NCBI GenBank assembly: GCA_020465985.1
Contig: JAANYP010003732.1
Coordinates: 755,991-819,990, forward strand
Reading direction: 5' to 3'
Source: Centrapalus pauciflorus
Taxonomy: Eukaryota; Streptophyta; Magnoliopsida; Asterales; Asteraceae
DNA length: 64,000 bases
Shown: piece after piece, positions 11,708-24,100 of the stretch
Numbering within the stretch: the stretch's first letter is position 1
Layout of the letters: the number at the start of each line of letters is the position of its first letter
Translations under genes and position numbers: made by a program
The notes under the pieces: model-generated
Seen by the model: only the letters and a program-made list of their open reading frames with translations
What the model was told of the DNA's origin: nothing
Databases searched by the model: none

Positions 11708-14512
11708 ATGATTCGGTGGACAGGTGAACTTGTATTACACAAATCTTTGAAAACGATAACTTTTTCATCCCTTCTCAAGACAATTCCGTTTTCTTTATGC
11801 AAAGCCTGTAACAGTCACTTGCTGATGAGCATCGACTTACCCATCACTGTTTACCCTGTTTTTCCTAGATTTTGTCATGGGCCCTATCACCTGTTTGATA
11901 AAATGCCTAAGAGAACACATGGGTTTTGCACTAGTATGTTTTTTACTAGTAGGTTTTTGGATGTTCTTGATCTTGTTGAGTTTTGTAAAGTGAAACCCAA
12001 TGTTGGAAACGTGGAAAGTGTTCATGGTTTAGCATTCAAGGTTGGTGTTCTTGCTCATCTGCCCATTTCCACGTCTCTCGTTATGGCTTATTCGCGAGCA
12101 GGAAATTACTCTTCTTCCACGACAGTTTTTGATGGCATATCTTGTAAAGATGCGGTGGTTTGGAATGCAATGATGACTTGTACAGTTGAAAGTGGGCAGT
12201 TTAACAATGCAGCAAGTGTCTTTTTTCAGATGTTGCGAGAAGGAATCAAGTTTGACTCCGTAACTCTTGTGATTGCCGTTACGAATAAATTGGTATATTT
12301 ACAGACTGTTCATTGTTTAGGTATAAAGAGTGGTTTGTTTTCGGATTATGATCTGTGTAATGCTTTAATCCACGCATATGCCAAGCGTGGTGACTTAGGC
12401 TCCTCAGAGAGCATGTTCATTGAAACAGAAGTAAAAGATAAGATTTTGTGGAACTCTTTGATCAGTGGTTGTTTAAGCAATGATCATCCTGACAAATCAT
12501 TATGGTATTTCAAGAGGATGGTTTCATGTGGAACACCAGTTGATAATGTGGGATTATCATGTGCTATTGCAGCATCGACTTGTTTGCTAGATTTGGATAT
12601 TGGTAAACTTGTTCATGGGCTCGGGTTAAAACTTGGATATGATGAGAGCTCTCATGTTTCTGTGCCAAACGCCCTTGTTTCATTGTACTCTAAATGTGGA
12701 GATATTGATGTTGCTAATGATGTGTTCAGACGGATTTATGCCAAGGATCTGGTTTCGTGGAATACAATGATTAATGGGTTTGCTTCAAACGGAATGGTTT
12801 TTGAAGCATTTTGCCTTTTAACGGAAATGCAGTTTAGAGGATCGGTTCAACCAGACACGGTGACGATACTTGCGGTGCTTTCGTTATGTGCAGAATCAAT
12901 GCTTTTGAGAGAGGGGAAAAGCGTTCACGGATTGGTTATACGAAGTTTACCTGGATTAGATTTGTTGGTGATTAACAGTCTTATTAATATGTACTCTAAA
13001 TGCAGCCGAATTGATAAAGCTGAGAGTTTGTTCATGTCTATACGAGATAAAGACTTGGTTTCTTGGAATACAATGATCTCTGGTTATACCCAAAATGGCA
13101 AGTCTAGTTTAGCCCAAGTTCTATTCAAGAAACTACTGTACCAGCGTTTGGAATGCAGTCTGTCAACTGTTCTAGCAGTTCTTTGTTCTTGTAATTCCCC
13201 TAAATTTCTTCAATTCGGGGAATCATTACATGGTTGGCAAATGAAGTCAGGGTTCTCAAATGATGTTCTTGCAGTTAATTCCCTACTCTGCATGTATACT
13301 AATTGTGGAGACTTGAAAGCTTCTCGTGCATTGTTACAGAGTATTAAGGCAGTTGCTGACACAGCTTGTTGGAACGCTATGATCGCTGGCTGCACACAAA
13401 ACGGATATTTTCTAGAAGCTTTAGAAACATTCAACTTGATGACACGAGAAGCACGTGCGAAACACGACTCTGTTACCCTTGTAAACATCATTTCAGCTTG
13501 TGGAAATCTAGAGTTAGTGTTTCAAGGCAAACTGGCTCATGGATTTGCTCATAAAACTTTGTTCGAAGGAGATGTTCGTGTAAAGAATGCGCTGATCACA
13601 ATGTATGGCAGATTCGAGGATGTAGAAAGTGCAATGTTAGTGTTCGACTTGTGTTTCAACCACAATCTTTGTTCATGGAATTGTATCATCTCTGCTCTTT
13701 CTCAAAACAAGGAAGCTAAAACAGCATTAAGTCTGTTCCGGGATCTCAATTTCGAACCTGATGAGATCACACATGCTACAATTCTCTCAGCATGTACGCA
13801 GCTAGGAACAATCAGACTCGGAAAACAGATCCATGGACATGTCTTGAGATCCAATTTTCACAAAAACTGTTTCATAGTCGCTGCCCTTGTTGATATGTAT
13901 AGCAACTGTGGGAGGTTAGACACGTCTATTAGTATATTCCATTCTTCGCCTGAAAAAACCGTTGCAAGTTGGAACTCGATGATTTCTGCATACGGATTTC
14001 ACAGCAAAGGTCAAAAGGCCATAGAGGTATTCAACAAAATGATAATGTGTGGGGAAACTCCAACAAAAACCACTTTTATCAACTTGTTATCAGCTTGTGC
14101 TCATTCAGGTCTAGTCAACGAAGGCCTTAGGTACTACACTTGTATGTTTGATGAATTTGGTGTTGAACCTGTCACCGAGCATCATGTTTGCGTGGTTGAT
14201 ATGTTGGGTCGCTGTGGGAGGCTAAGTGAGGCTTATGAGTTTATCGAGAGGTTGCCTGTGAAACCAGATCATGGCGTTTGGGGTGCAATGCTGAGTTCAT
14301 GTAAGTATCACGGAGATGTTGAGATGGGGAAGAAAGTGTCGGAGATTCTTTTTGAGTTGGAACCTAAAAATGCGGGGTATTATGTGTCATTAGCTAATAC
14401 GTACGTTGCTGCTGGAAGTTGGAGCGATGCAGTAAAGCTGAGAAAGATTGTGCAAGATGTGAGGTTAAAGAAACCAGCAGGTTATAGTCTTGTTGATGTT
14501 GCGGAGCGATGA
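11708..14512 (+). CDS. PLS-class pentatricopeptide repeat protein, E subgroup (At4g19220-like)
   Basis: A 934-residue, intronless ORF. PPR proteins bind organellar RNA one base per repeat; the PLS class mostly acts in C-to-U editing or RNA processing. Repeated motifs run from about residue 130 to 820 (for example YSKCGDIDVANDVFRR, DLVSWNTMINGF, ALVDMYSNCGRLDTSISIF). They are followed by an E-type tail (PVKPDHGVWGAMLSSCKYHG, then EPKNAGYYVSLANTYVAAGSW) that ends at KKPAGYSLVD without a DYW domain. Members with this tail depend on a partner supplying the deaminase. The N-terminus is rich in Leu, Ser, Lys and Thr with few acidic residues, fitting an organelle presequence. The length matches the Arabidopsis homologue I have in mind; the exact orthology is inference. 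The reading frame has no break. Confidence 0.9.
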   Translation: MIRWTGELVLHKSLKTITFSSLLKTIPFSLCKACNSHLLMSIDLPITVYPVFPRFCHGPYHLFDKMPKRTHGFCTSMFFTSRFLDVLDLVEFCKVKPNVGNVESVHGLAFKVGVLAHLPISTSLVMAYSRAGNYSSSTTVFDGISCKDAVVWNAMMTCTVESGQFNNAASVFFQMLREGIKFDSVTLVIAVTNKLVYLQTVHCLGIKSGLFSDYDLCNALIHAYAKRGDLGSSESMFIETEVKDKILWNSLISGCLSNDHPDKSLWYFKRMVSCGTPVDNVGLSCAIAASTCLLDLDIGKLVHGLGLKLGYDESSHVSVPNALVSLYSKCGDIDVANDVFRRIYAKDLVSWNTMINGFASNGMVFEAFCLLTEMQFRGSVQPDTVTILAVLSLCAESMLLREGKSVHGLVIRSLPGLDLLVINSLINMYSKCSRIDKAESLFMSIRDKDLVSWNTMISGYTQNGKSSLAQVLFKKLLYQRLECSLSTVLAVLCSCNSPKFLQFGESLHGWQMKSGFSNDVLAVNSLLCMYTNCGDLKASRALLQSIKAVADTACWNAMIAGCTQNGYFLEALETFNLMTREARAKHDSVTLVNIISACGNLELVFQGKLAHGFAHKTLFEGDVRVKNALITMYGRFEDVESAMLVFDLCFNHNLCSWNCIISALSQNKEAKTALSLFRDLNFEPDEITHATILSACTQLGTIRLGKQIHGHVLRSNFHKNCFIVAALVDMYSNCGRLDTSISIFHSSPEKTVASWNSMISAYGFHSKGQKAIEVFNKMIMCGETPTKTTFINLLSACAHSGLVNEGLRYYTCMFDEFGVEPVTEHHVCVVDMLGRCGRLSEAYEFIERLPVKPDHGVWGAMLSSCKYHGDVEMGKKVSEILFELEPKNAGYYVSLANTYVAAGSWSDAVKLRKIVQDVRLKKPAGYSLVDVAER

Positions 14513-14547
14513 CTTCTTCTGTGAAAGTTTTGTTACATGCGCCACGT

Positions 14548-14569
14548 GGACATCATACGAATGATGTCC
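14548..14569 (+). promoter_or_regulatory. Perfect 9-bp hairpin in the 3' UTR of the PPR gene
   Basis: GGACATCAT, loop ACGA, ATGATGTCC, starting 36 bases after the PPR stop codon. Its function is unknown; it could be an RNA stem in the 3' UTR. Confidence 0.35.
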
Positions 14570-15160
14570 GAGAATTACCACGATAGCCAAACACCAAGAA
14601 GTCGCCCCTAAATACACCATACGTTGTAATTAGGCCATCCGTATATGTAACACTGATAAACCAAAGGCTCTATGAGCAGACCTGCCAGATTCGTGTGCGT
14701 GCGACATTACGCTTGTAAGCAACTAAGCATCATATTAGCTTATGGGATACGAGTGAAAGTTAAATAAATATTTTAAAGGTATTTTTAGTTGTTTATAAAC
14801 AAAATTTGATTTTGATTGATATTTATTAGAGGATAGGATAAGAGAGAATTTTTGGCATTAAAGTTGAAGCCAAATTCATTCATTTTGTAAGAGTATATGA
14901 CACGTCATACATTTTGAAAATGATTGGGCGTATGCGCAGCCACAACTTTAGGGTCGGGTCGTTGGCTGGAACAACTTTTGACAAGACGACGAAACTCGAC
15001 GCCGTCCCTGCCTACTTGTCGTTTTCATCAATTAATTACCTACCCTAATTCTTATTTCAAACCTTACTTATTAATTGCTTTTTAAGTACCCCTTTTTTAC
15101 CTTACCTTAATTCATTCTTTGATAAAAAAAACTCATGTTTCGGTCTCTAAAAATCCTGTT
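14570..15160. other. Intergenic DNA, nothing recognised
   Basis: This holds the PPR 3' flank and AT-rich DNA up to the target duplication of the Pack-MULE. No gene or RNA was recognised. Confidence 0.4.
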
Positions 15161-15169
15161 TAATAATTA

Positions 15170-16831
15170 GGGAGAATTTCATATATGTCCCTCTAAAACT
15201 GCATAATATCATATATACCCAAGCCAAAAAAAGAATTTCATATATATCCTTCTAAAACTTCATAATATCATATTTACCCAACTTAAAACTTTAATATCAT
15301 ATATACAATTTCAAACTTTTAAATAATCAAATATATCCAAATTGTTTATTTATTCTTCTTTAATTAAAGATCCTATTAATTTTTAAAAAGTTTAAATCCT
15401 GAAAATTATTTTTATTTTACTAATGACATTAATACCCTTCTTTAACAAAAACCTTCTGTATATCGATGCATTCAGAACCTCCCTTCATCCTCCCTTCATC
15501 GACAGCAACACGGAAGATGAAACATCACCTCCCTTCATCGATCAGCAGCACACGATCTTCCATTTTAAGCAATCTGTCTATTTGGATGCAAGTTATGAAT
15601 CATGTGTCCCAAGACACTGTGGAGATGGGATTAACATTAGTTATCCATTTTATGTAAAAGGTTTACAGGATTCCTCTTGTGGTTACCCTGGATTTGAGCT
15701 CAGCTGCGGAAATGACTCCTCCAACGCCACTATTACCATCTCAGGAAGCGACTTCGTAATTAAATACATCGATTATCCTAAACGGTATATCCGACTCCAA
15801 AACACGGGGATTTTGCCGATTAAGAAGAATGAATCGTGTCCCTCGAAGATCAGGAACTTAACGGTTGATCCCAGGTTCCACAAGGTTTCGGGTAATGGTA
15901 TGACGAATCTCTATTGATTTACAATTGCTCCCGTGAGGGTGAGTTGGAAAGGTATAATTAAGATCCGAACATATGAGAAGAGTAGATAGGTACTGGTGAT
16001 GCTTGAGAATGATATGAATTCGAGAAACGTAACAAAACAATGCAATGACGGCGGTGGTGGTGAAATAGTGAGGAGGCCGGTGGAATTGAGCGGTGGAAGA
16101 AGAGAGTGTGTACGGTCAGAATTACGTGGAGGTGGTGGGAAGGGGGTTCTTGATGGAATGGGTGCAGTAGATCAATTCGTGTTCTGTAGAACCTTCCAAG
16201 GCAAAACTTTTGACTTCGTCAGCACTTTGGTTGAAGTTATATGTCAATTACGTGATCAATTTTGAAGCTTTTTGGAAAATTTCATGTCAAGCATGTTGGT
16301 GCAGTAGATCACCACCACCACCAGCTGGACATGTAAAATCAAGGGATTAAAAAGTTAATTACCTTGATTAAGTCTTCACTTCTTGTAGGCTTCGACTTAA
16401 CAAACAAATTGAAATTTGAATCGCCGAATTCCGTCAAGAAATAAAACATTTCATATCTTAAAGTAATAAAAGATCATGACTAAATAATTTGGATATATTT
16501 GATATATTTAAAAGTTTAAAAGGGTATGATATTAAAGTTTTCAATTGGGTAAATATGATATTATGAAGTTTAAAAAATAAAAAGGGTAGATTGGTCATTT
16601 CTTTATTAATGAATATTTATTATGAGTTTTAAAATAATAAAAAAGAATAAATAAATAATTTGGATATATTTGATATATTTAAAAGTTTGAAAGGGTATAT
16701 ATGATATTAAAGTTTTAAATTGGGTAAATATGATATTATGAAGTTTTAGAAGGATATATATGAAATTCTTTTTTTGGCTTGGGTATATATGATATTATGC
16801 AGTTTTAGAGGGACATATATGAAATTCTCCC
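15170..16831. mobile_element. Pack-MULE (Mutator-like element) carrying a receptor-kinase gene fragment
   Basis: Long terminal inverted repeats: the left end GGGAGAATTTCATATATGTC (15170 to about 15355) is the reverse complement of about 16640-16831, nearly perfect over the outer 80 bases. The element is flanked by a perfect 9-bp direct repeat TAATAATTA (15161-15169 and 16832-16840), the size typical of Mutator-like elements. The right terminal repeat is partly duplicated inside the element (about 16480-16600). No transposase is present; the interior carries a degraded host gene piece (15560-16190). Long inverted ends, a 9-bp duplication and captured gene sequence define a Pack-MULE. Confidence 0.88.
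15560..16190 (+). pseudogene. Captured WAK/LRK10L-type GUB_WAK domain fragment
   Basis: Translation from about 15590 gives a galacturonan-binding (GUB_WAK_bind) domain as found in wall-associated-kinase-like and LRK10-like receptors: YESCVPRHCGDGINISYPF, then CGYPGFELSCGN and VIKYIDYPKRYIRLQN. The frame meets a TGA at 15915. Across about 15900-15990 the expected continuation (IYNCSRE, KIRTYEKSR, VMLENDMNSRNVTKQCNDG) is spread over two frames with a further in-frame TAG near 15987. Only the extracellular first-exon part is present; there is no kinase domain. It lies wholly within the Pack-MULE, so it is a transduplicated, decaying copy. Confidence 0.75.
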
Positions 16832-17295
16832 TAATAATTAAAACCGGGTCTAATAGTTAAATTTTACAAAACTAAAAAAAATAATATTGATGGATGAAAA
16901 CGTAAAAACCGTGAATACATGTTAGGTTTTTTTTGGTAATAAACCCTTTTTATTTATGATTAACGTAACAAATATGTATCGTATCCTACAATACAACACA
17001 TTTATTACTTTTCTTTACCATTTTTAAATAATAAATATCTGTCTATTGCTGACGACCTTTTTGGCCTTTTGGGTGTTCTTCTATTCTAGATTTTTCTTTT
17101 CATTAGCCCACATGGCACATACACACACAGTTAGATAAGAACGGTGACGATGGCCATCACACGCATTTTGCCATTTTCTCCAGCACTTTCCACCCTCAAT
17201 AATTCACTCAGGTTCAATTCAGACACGCACTCCATTTTACTGCAACCAAACCATACCAAAACCCTCGATTTTTTCCATCCAGAATTAGAATTAGC

Positions 17296-20200
17296 ATGAC
17301 GATCCAAGCAGAAACCAAGAGGCAAAAACACCCATCAAGAAAACACACCAAGAAGAAAGACAGCGTCACGGTTTCTGTAAACGAGAAATCCCCTTTGATT
17401 CCCAAGAAAAAAAGTGCTCACAATGAGTTTAACGGGGCCTCCATGTCCGGAGCAATCATGAATCTTTCAACAACCATCATCGGTGCTGGAATTATGGCCC
17501 TGCCGGCCACCATGAAGGTCTTGGGCCTCGGCCTGGGCATCGCCGTCATAGTTCTCGTTGGAGTTTTAACCGAAGCTACCGTCAGGATCCTGCTTAAATA
17601 CACCAGAAACGGGGGCGCAGATTCGTATGGTAGTTTGATGGGCGATGCGTTTGGGGAAGTGGGGAAGAAGCTGCTGCAAGCTTGTGTGGTCATCAATAAT
17701 ATTGGTGTTCTTGTTATCTACATGATTATAATCGGTAATAACCAACTATAAACATTCATTCTTCAAAGGTTTTACGTTTTTAGTCAACGGGCCACCATAT
17801 CCGATTAACATAAAAGCTCTTCAAATTTGAACCAAATACAAGGTTGTGATTTTATTATCATCCATGCATCCAGAATTAAATCCATTTTGTTCTTGTTTCT
17901 TTGTGGATTTATTAACATGATTTTACAGTTTTTATGTTTCGTCTCTCAATTTTATTTTTATTTTTTTCAAAAAATACTTGTAAGTTAATTTTTTTTTTTC
18001 CTGGTTTTGTGAAATTTAATTATCTGGATTCCAATTATAAATTGATAACCGGGTTTATAAAAACCGAAATTTCAGGTTTTAATAGCTAAAATTTCACTAA
18101 AATAGAAAGAAAATTTTTAATTTGAGAATTTTGTTGGAAAAAAATAAAATCTGAAAGTCAGTTTAAAATGGGTGTGTGATTGATCTTGATGTGGCTTAAA
18201 TAATTTCATGGTTTATAGTTTTTGAATCTTGACAGCTAATGTTTCTTCCTAGTGGGTGTGTGATTTTATTAAATGTCAAAACTTCCTTACAATTCTTTTT
18301 TGAGTTGAAGACATAGAGTCATTGGTTATGTTCATTGGATGAATCTTACTGGAGCTTGGTTACAAAAACAGAGGTGTTTGATTACAAAATACAAGGTGTT
18401 TTGTTACAAATATAAGGTGTTTGGATGTGATTACAAATTTCCAGGTCATACATTGCTATTATTAATGAAAAATGCAAAGTAATTGTTATTATTCATAAAT
18501 TTTAAAAGACGTTGCTATCAATAATATAAATGTATAAAGTCATTGTTATTTTCAGTCATTAGCCGTTTTCATTATAAACCCTTTTTTCGTTTATGCCCTT
18601 TGGTTCCAAATAAATTTTAGATTTTTGATCAAGTTGGATACGTTTGGCATATGGTTTTCAAAAGAGCTTGAGCTTTTAGCTTTTATAAATGTGTTTGGTA
18701 AAACTAGTAGCCGTAGATTTTAGTATTAAATGATATAAAAAACACTAATCTTAATTTAAAGTTGTAATTTATAATTATAACGAAGGTAAAGAAGTAATAT
18801 TATTAGACCAAAAACTCAAGCTTATTTTAAAAAGCTACTTCAATTGGATTCTTGTGGAAGGATTCTTGTGGAAGAACTTTTGGAAGCTTTCATTTTCAAA
18901 TAAAAAGTTCAAGCTCCTATCAATCAAATGGAGCTTTTGAGCTTTAACTCCTAAAAAATCAAAAGCTGAAACTCCTAAAGATTTCAAAAGCTTCTTGCCA
19001 AACACGTCATAAGTCCAACTATTACATGTACTTCCTTTTGTTTTTGCAAATTTTAGAACAAGTTTAGATTTTATGTTGGTTTGAGTTTGAAAGGTGATGT
19101 GGTGTCTGGGTCAAATTCAAGCGGGGTGCACCACCCTGGTCTATTGGAAGGCTGGTTCGGACCACACTGGTGGAATGGTAGAATCTTTGTTCTTCTAGTC
19201 ACAACTCTTGGTGTGTTTGTTCCGTTAGCATCTCTCAAGCGTATGGGTATGTGCTTCTTTACTATGTGTGTGTGTGTGTGTGTGATGATTAGCATGTTTT
19301 GATTCTAATTCGGATTGCACATTGCAGATTCGCTTAGCTTTACATCTGGCTTAGCCGTAGCACTAGCCGTAGTTTTCCTAATCATCACTGCAGGAATAGC
19401 CATTTTCAAAATGGTGAGTGGTAGCCTCCCCATGCCTAGATTACTTCCAGATGTTACGGATATTAACTCCGTCTGGAACCTCTTTACTGCAGTTCCAGTT
19501 CTTGTCACTGCCTATATCTGCCACTTTAACGGTATGCCACGCTACCAATTCGTACACATTCTTTCTACGGATCAATTGCTTCATTGATGAATAATCTTTA
19601 TATTTTCTTTCATGCGCAGTGCATTCTATTGGCAATGAGCTTGATGACCCTTCGCTTATCCAACCAATTGTACAGATTTCATTGGTTTTATGTACAGTTG
19701 TGTACATAATGACTAGTTTCTTTGGATTTATACTCTTTGGTGACTCCACAATGGGAGATATATTGTCGAATTTCGACTCTGATTTGGGCGTTCCTTTTAG
19801 TGCTGAGCTTAATGACATTGTTCGAGTCAGCTATGCTCTGCACCTCATGCTTGTTTTCCCACTTGTATTCTACGCGCTACGCCTAAACACTGATGGCCTT
19901 TTCTTTGCATCGTCTCCGCTGCCTCTAGAATCAGATAACAAGCGGTTCGTTATCGTTAGCATAGGTCTTCTTTCGCTTATATACTTGGGTGCTAATTTTA
20001 TACCAAGCGCTTGGGATGCTTTCCAGTTCACAGGAGCAACTGCTGCTGTTTGCATTGGCTTCATTTTCCCTGCTGCAATTGCTATAAGGTATGCTCTCAT
20101 TCTTTTTTTAATATACATATCATGTTCATAAACGGTTGTCTTACTGATAGATGTTTTCTTGTTCAGGGATGTTCATGGAATAGCTACGAAAGGAGATAAG

Positions 20201-20305
20201 ATCTTGTCTGTTTTGATGATCGGTTTGGCCGTCTTTGCAAATGCTGTGGCTATATATAGCGACGCATATGCCTTGTTCAAGAAAACCCCGTCTCCTCGTG
20301 CTTGA
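17296..20305 (+). CDS. Vacuolar amino-acid transporter, AVT6 type (AAAP family)
   Basis: Amino acid/auxin permease family carrier; AVT6 members export acidic and neutral amino acids from the vacuole. Five exons with GT-AG introns join in phase: 17296-17734, 19094-19246, 19328-19531, 19620-20088 and 20167-20305, giving 467 residues. The N-terminus is hydrophilic and ends in a dileucine-like NEKSPLIP. Then come the family-typical SGAIMNLSTTIIGAGIMALP (first membrane segment), GDVVSGSNSSGVHHPGLLEG with WFGPHWWNGR, and further hydrophobic segments to SDAYALFKK near the C-terminus; about 11 membrane spans are expected. The ATG at 17296 is the first in frame. Intron 1 (1359 bp) contains an inverted-repeat element; intron 2 contains a (TG)n run. 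The frame is intact, so the gene is probably functional. Confidence 0.9.
18637..19012. repeat. Probable MITE inside intron 1 of the AVT6 gene
   Basis: The segment starts near ACGTTTGGCATATGG and ends near CTTGCCAAACACGT, which are inverted complements. Between them the sequence is rich in AAAGCTTTTGAGCTT-like inverted repeats, as in many plant MITEs that begin with GTTTGGC. No clear target duplication was found, so the borders are approximate. Confidence 0.4.
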
Positions 20306-21161
20306 TTTTACTTGGCACGAGACAACCTGAACCAGGTTTCATGCCGCAGAACAGAACCAAACTTTGTACAAGTGTTTGTTCAATATTATAATATTTTGTG
20401 TAAGAGAATTCATTTGAACTAAAAATTTTGTGCAAGTGATCGTGTGTTCGATAATGTTATGTTTTGTGCAAGAGAAATCATTGGAACTCTGCTCTTAGCC
20501 GATCTTTCCGTCAAACCATATTTTTTGCTCAATAACCACAAATAGATCCCGAAGTTTAAAAAAATGGAACAAAGATGCAAAGTGCACACCCGAAAGGGTA
20601 ACTGACGTAAAGCTGCCTTTCCAGTTTTCAATAATTTAAGAAAAAATGTTAGCTCTTCCAAGGAAGGAGTAGAATACAACTTTAAAAAAAAGGATTTATC
20701 CTTAAAACACTATACTATCCTATCTCCTTATTAGCTCACATCACTTGTTGAACAATGGGACCAAGTCCAGATAACCCAAAACTAGTCCCTAACAAATAGA
20801 AATTGTGTATGGATTAGTTTACAAATAATCGACTAAAACAAGATGTAGATGCCAGTCACCGGCTGCCTTGATCCTCAGCTGTACTCATGTCTACATTCCG
20901 ACAATCGCCTTTCTTCCAGCTTACATGCTGAATTGGGAGCATAGCCGAAGAAGTCTATTCATTCCAGCTGCTTGAAAGGGGTCCATCATGCTTCAAACCA
21001 TAAATCCCACAATATGTCAGCAAATTTACAGAGGTGTGTGCGGATCAGGTTGAAACTGAAGCCTCCAAAAGGGTTGCAATTGTGCACTTTGATGAGCACC
21101 CATTTTCACCACAAAGCCGATCACAACAACGCATTGGCAGCCATGAAAGATGCGGTTAGTC
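20306..21161. other. Intergenic space between two converging genes
   Basis: This holds the 3' UTRs of the AVT6 transporter (from the left) and the RNA polymerase gene (from the right), which are tail to tail about 850 bp apart. No further gene was recognised. Confidence 0.5.
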
Positions 21162-24100
21162 TTAGTTGAAGAAATATGGGGACTTCAAAACCTCCTTTAG
21201 GTCAAAATCTCCCCTCTCGGGCAACGGAGGGAAATCCAACTGTGGGAATGACTTCTGAAAACTCTCCAACAGCTGCCATGAAAGAAATTCTCAAAAACCG
21301 GTACTAATTAAATGGAACTTGCAGATGGTAATAAACAAGCTCTCCAAAAGTACTTACATTTTCTAGGATTGGTGCCTCGTAAAGTTCAACAAACTTTTCT
21401 CTAAGAATCTTGTTCATCTGGTCAACATCACATGCATGTGTCCAAAATGAATCATGCACTCCTGCAATGTAATATTTATAAATTTATGTAACATAAACAT
21501 GTGGTGTACTTGTACAGGTGATGCAGCATAAGGTAAACACTAGCAAACCTGCAAAACTTAAACCAGCCTCTTTACAAGCAATGGCTGTCATCATCATATG
21601 GGACCCATCAAGGGAATGCACAAAATTAGGAGGAAATGCTGTTCTTTGACGCTTAACCATGACCTGCAGCAACCAATAAAACAACTATTAGCAACTAAGA
21701 GTTTAATTGTTTAAAAGATGGTTACAAAAGCTTTTTTAAGAATATGGAGGTACCTTATCCGTTTCTCTCTGTAGTGTCAAAACTTGAAGAGATGTCTTGA
21801 TCTACAATTGAAGAATGGAACTTTTGATTTGTACAGAAAATATATAATCCCTAAAATAATACATGTCGATGATAAACGTCTAGGAACTCACAAGGTGCCT
21901 TCCTAATTTGCGGTAGGGCTGTACAACAGGAAGTCCAAGAGGAGTTGTCCATTGTACTGGATGGTTTTTCACAGCTATAACCTGTTAACAATTCAGATTC
22001 AGTGAATGCCCAAAGCATCTTTTAACTCATCATACGACACACATACACTAAAAGTTAATAAAATTTTAAAAAGAATCCATGTGCATTTCTGCAGGGAGAA
22101 AACTATAAAATTGATAATACATACCTTTGCACAATCACCAAGCCAACTCATGATACTTCGTGCAGCTTCAAACATCTCCCCCAAAGCAGTTAATGTGGTC
22201 TGCAAAGTAGAAAATTTGCATTTAACTATAATGTAATAATACTTCATCCGTCTCATAAGAAATGCAACAATTTCCTTGTCTAGGGATATCCCGAAACACA
22301 TCTCTTGTCATTTTGATCCAATACGACATTTCTTTGCCTGATAGCATGATATGGATTCACAAATATCGATCTATTTTGTTGATGTTTAGAATGTTTTATT
22401 TATCTGAATTATGGTCAAATCGCTTCCATTAAATTATGAACCAATTTGAATATCATTGTCCATAAGATCACTTACTTTTGCAGCATAACATGAAGCAGCA
22501 AACAATTCTGCATCATCTTCGATGGCACATCGTTCCTTCAACCTCCTCTTGATTTGGTCACGAGCACCAATATATGTGACGCCATACACCGAGGTCATCA
22601 CGGTTTGCTTAACCAACTTCCTGTCCACCTGAGCATGTCATTCATGAATGTAGCATATCACAATACATATATTAGTTGAGCTTGCACTAAAGAATGCTTT
22701 CAATTTTAAAAAATAATTTAAAAGAATCGCTTCATGTTCGTTGCATATTATAAAAAAAAATACGATTATATTCATAATATAACACACATAACACACATGG
22801 GAAAAACACCCTCAGTAGTGCTTCCATATAATCTGGCAGCAATTGCCCAAGTTGTGCTTCAAGACATGAAACTCAGGAGTCAGGAGAAATGCATGTCTAA
22901 AAAATTTCGAGGGACTATGTACCTCATCTTATTTCCAATCTGTATACACAATGTGTATACACAGAGACATACGTATGCACAAATAGCATGCATATGCTTA
23001 TGTATAATCCCCACTAAATTGATGGTCTGGAAGTTGAACTTCATCCACTGCTTCAATCAAAAAGTACTTCTTAATAGGCGGCTTAGGAATTGAACTATCC
23101 CCAACGCTTCAATTAATGTTTCAAATGGTTAAACGAGGCTAAATCGATTTTTCACAAATCTTTTTTCCTATCAATCAAGCTTTATGACTTAGAAGAAATT
23201 TTCACAATCCTTACTGAATAATTGTATGAACTGAAGAATGAATTTATGTCATTTAGAACTTATATCAAGATAATGCAACATCAAAACTTTAATCATTTTT
23301 CATGTATTCTAAAAATTAATTATACATACATACAAATGTGTGTGTATGTATGTATATATGTGTGTGTGTGTGTGTGTGTGTAGAGTGAGAGATTCAATTG
23401 AGAACTTTTATGCACCATGAAACCTCGGGGAGCTTTTATGCATCAAATAATAGATCAAGGGTGCATTAAGGGTATTTAGGGAATAATTTAATTTAATTTT
23501 TAAAAATGGTTATGAGATAATTTATAGTTTAAATTAGGAAGCTAAATGGTGTGAACGTTTTCTATCTCTCTCTTAATTTCTCTATCGGCCTCCTGCAAAC
23601 CGCCACCACCACCACCATTTGACCACCTGTCACCGCCACTACCAGACCACCGCCAACGCGTGTCCACCATCGTCGCTATGCATATATTGATGAATGAAGG
23701 TGCTTTGAACGTTTTTTTACAGTGATGAACGAAGGTGGTTTGAACGATGAACGATTTTTACCCAAGTTCATGGTGATGAACGATGAACGTGAATCGTTGT
23801 TGTTTGTTGTGCATCGATGATGACCAAAGATGGTTCGAACATGAAAATAAACATGGTGATGCATGGCTGGAAATGGTTCGAACATGATAATGCATGGCTG
23901 GAAATGTTTGAATCGATGTTGATAAAGATAATGCACGAAAATGAATTCATTGCAATGTCGAATCCGGATGAAGATTTATGAAGATGAACGAAGATGCATA
24001 GGACATATTCATCATCTTTTTTAAATCGGTATAATTTTTTGTTAAATTTGGAATTGTATTAATTAAATTTATTTTAGCATTTATCATTTAATGATTTAAT

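Noticed and set aside
11837..13554. Antisense and out-of-frame ORFs within the PPR gene
   Set aside because: They overlap a long, repeat-structured PPR frame and show no protein similarity of their own.
15996..16265. Separate 89-residue gene in the Pack-MULE
   Set aside because: It continues the receptor-kinase fragment in the same frame after an in-frame stop, so it is part of the pseudogene.
22734..23093. 119-residue plus-strand ORF in intron 12 of the polymerase gene
   Set aside because: No domain, low complexity, and antisense to an intron; treated as chance.
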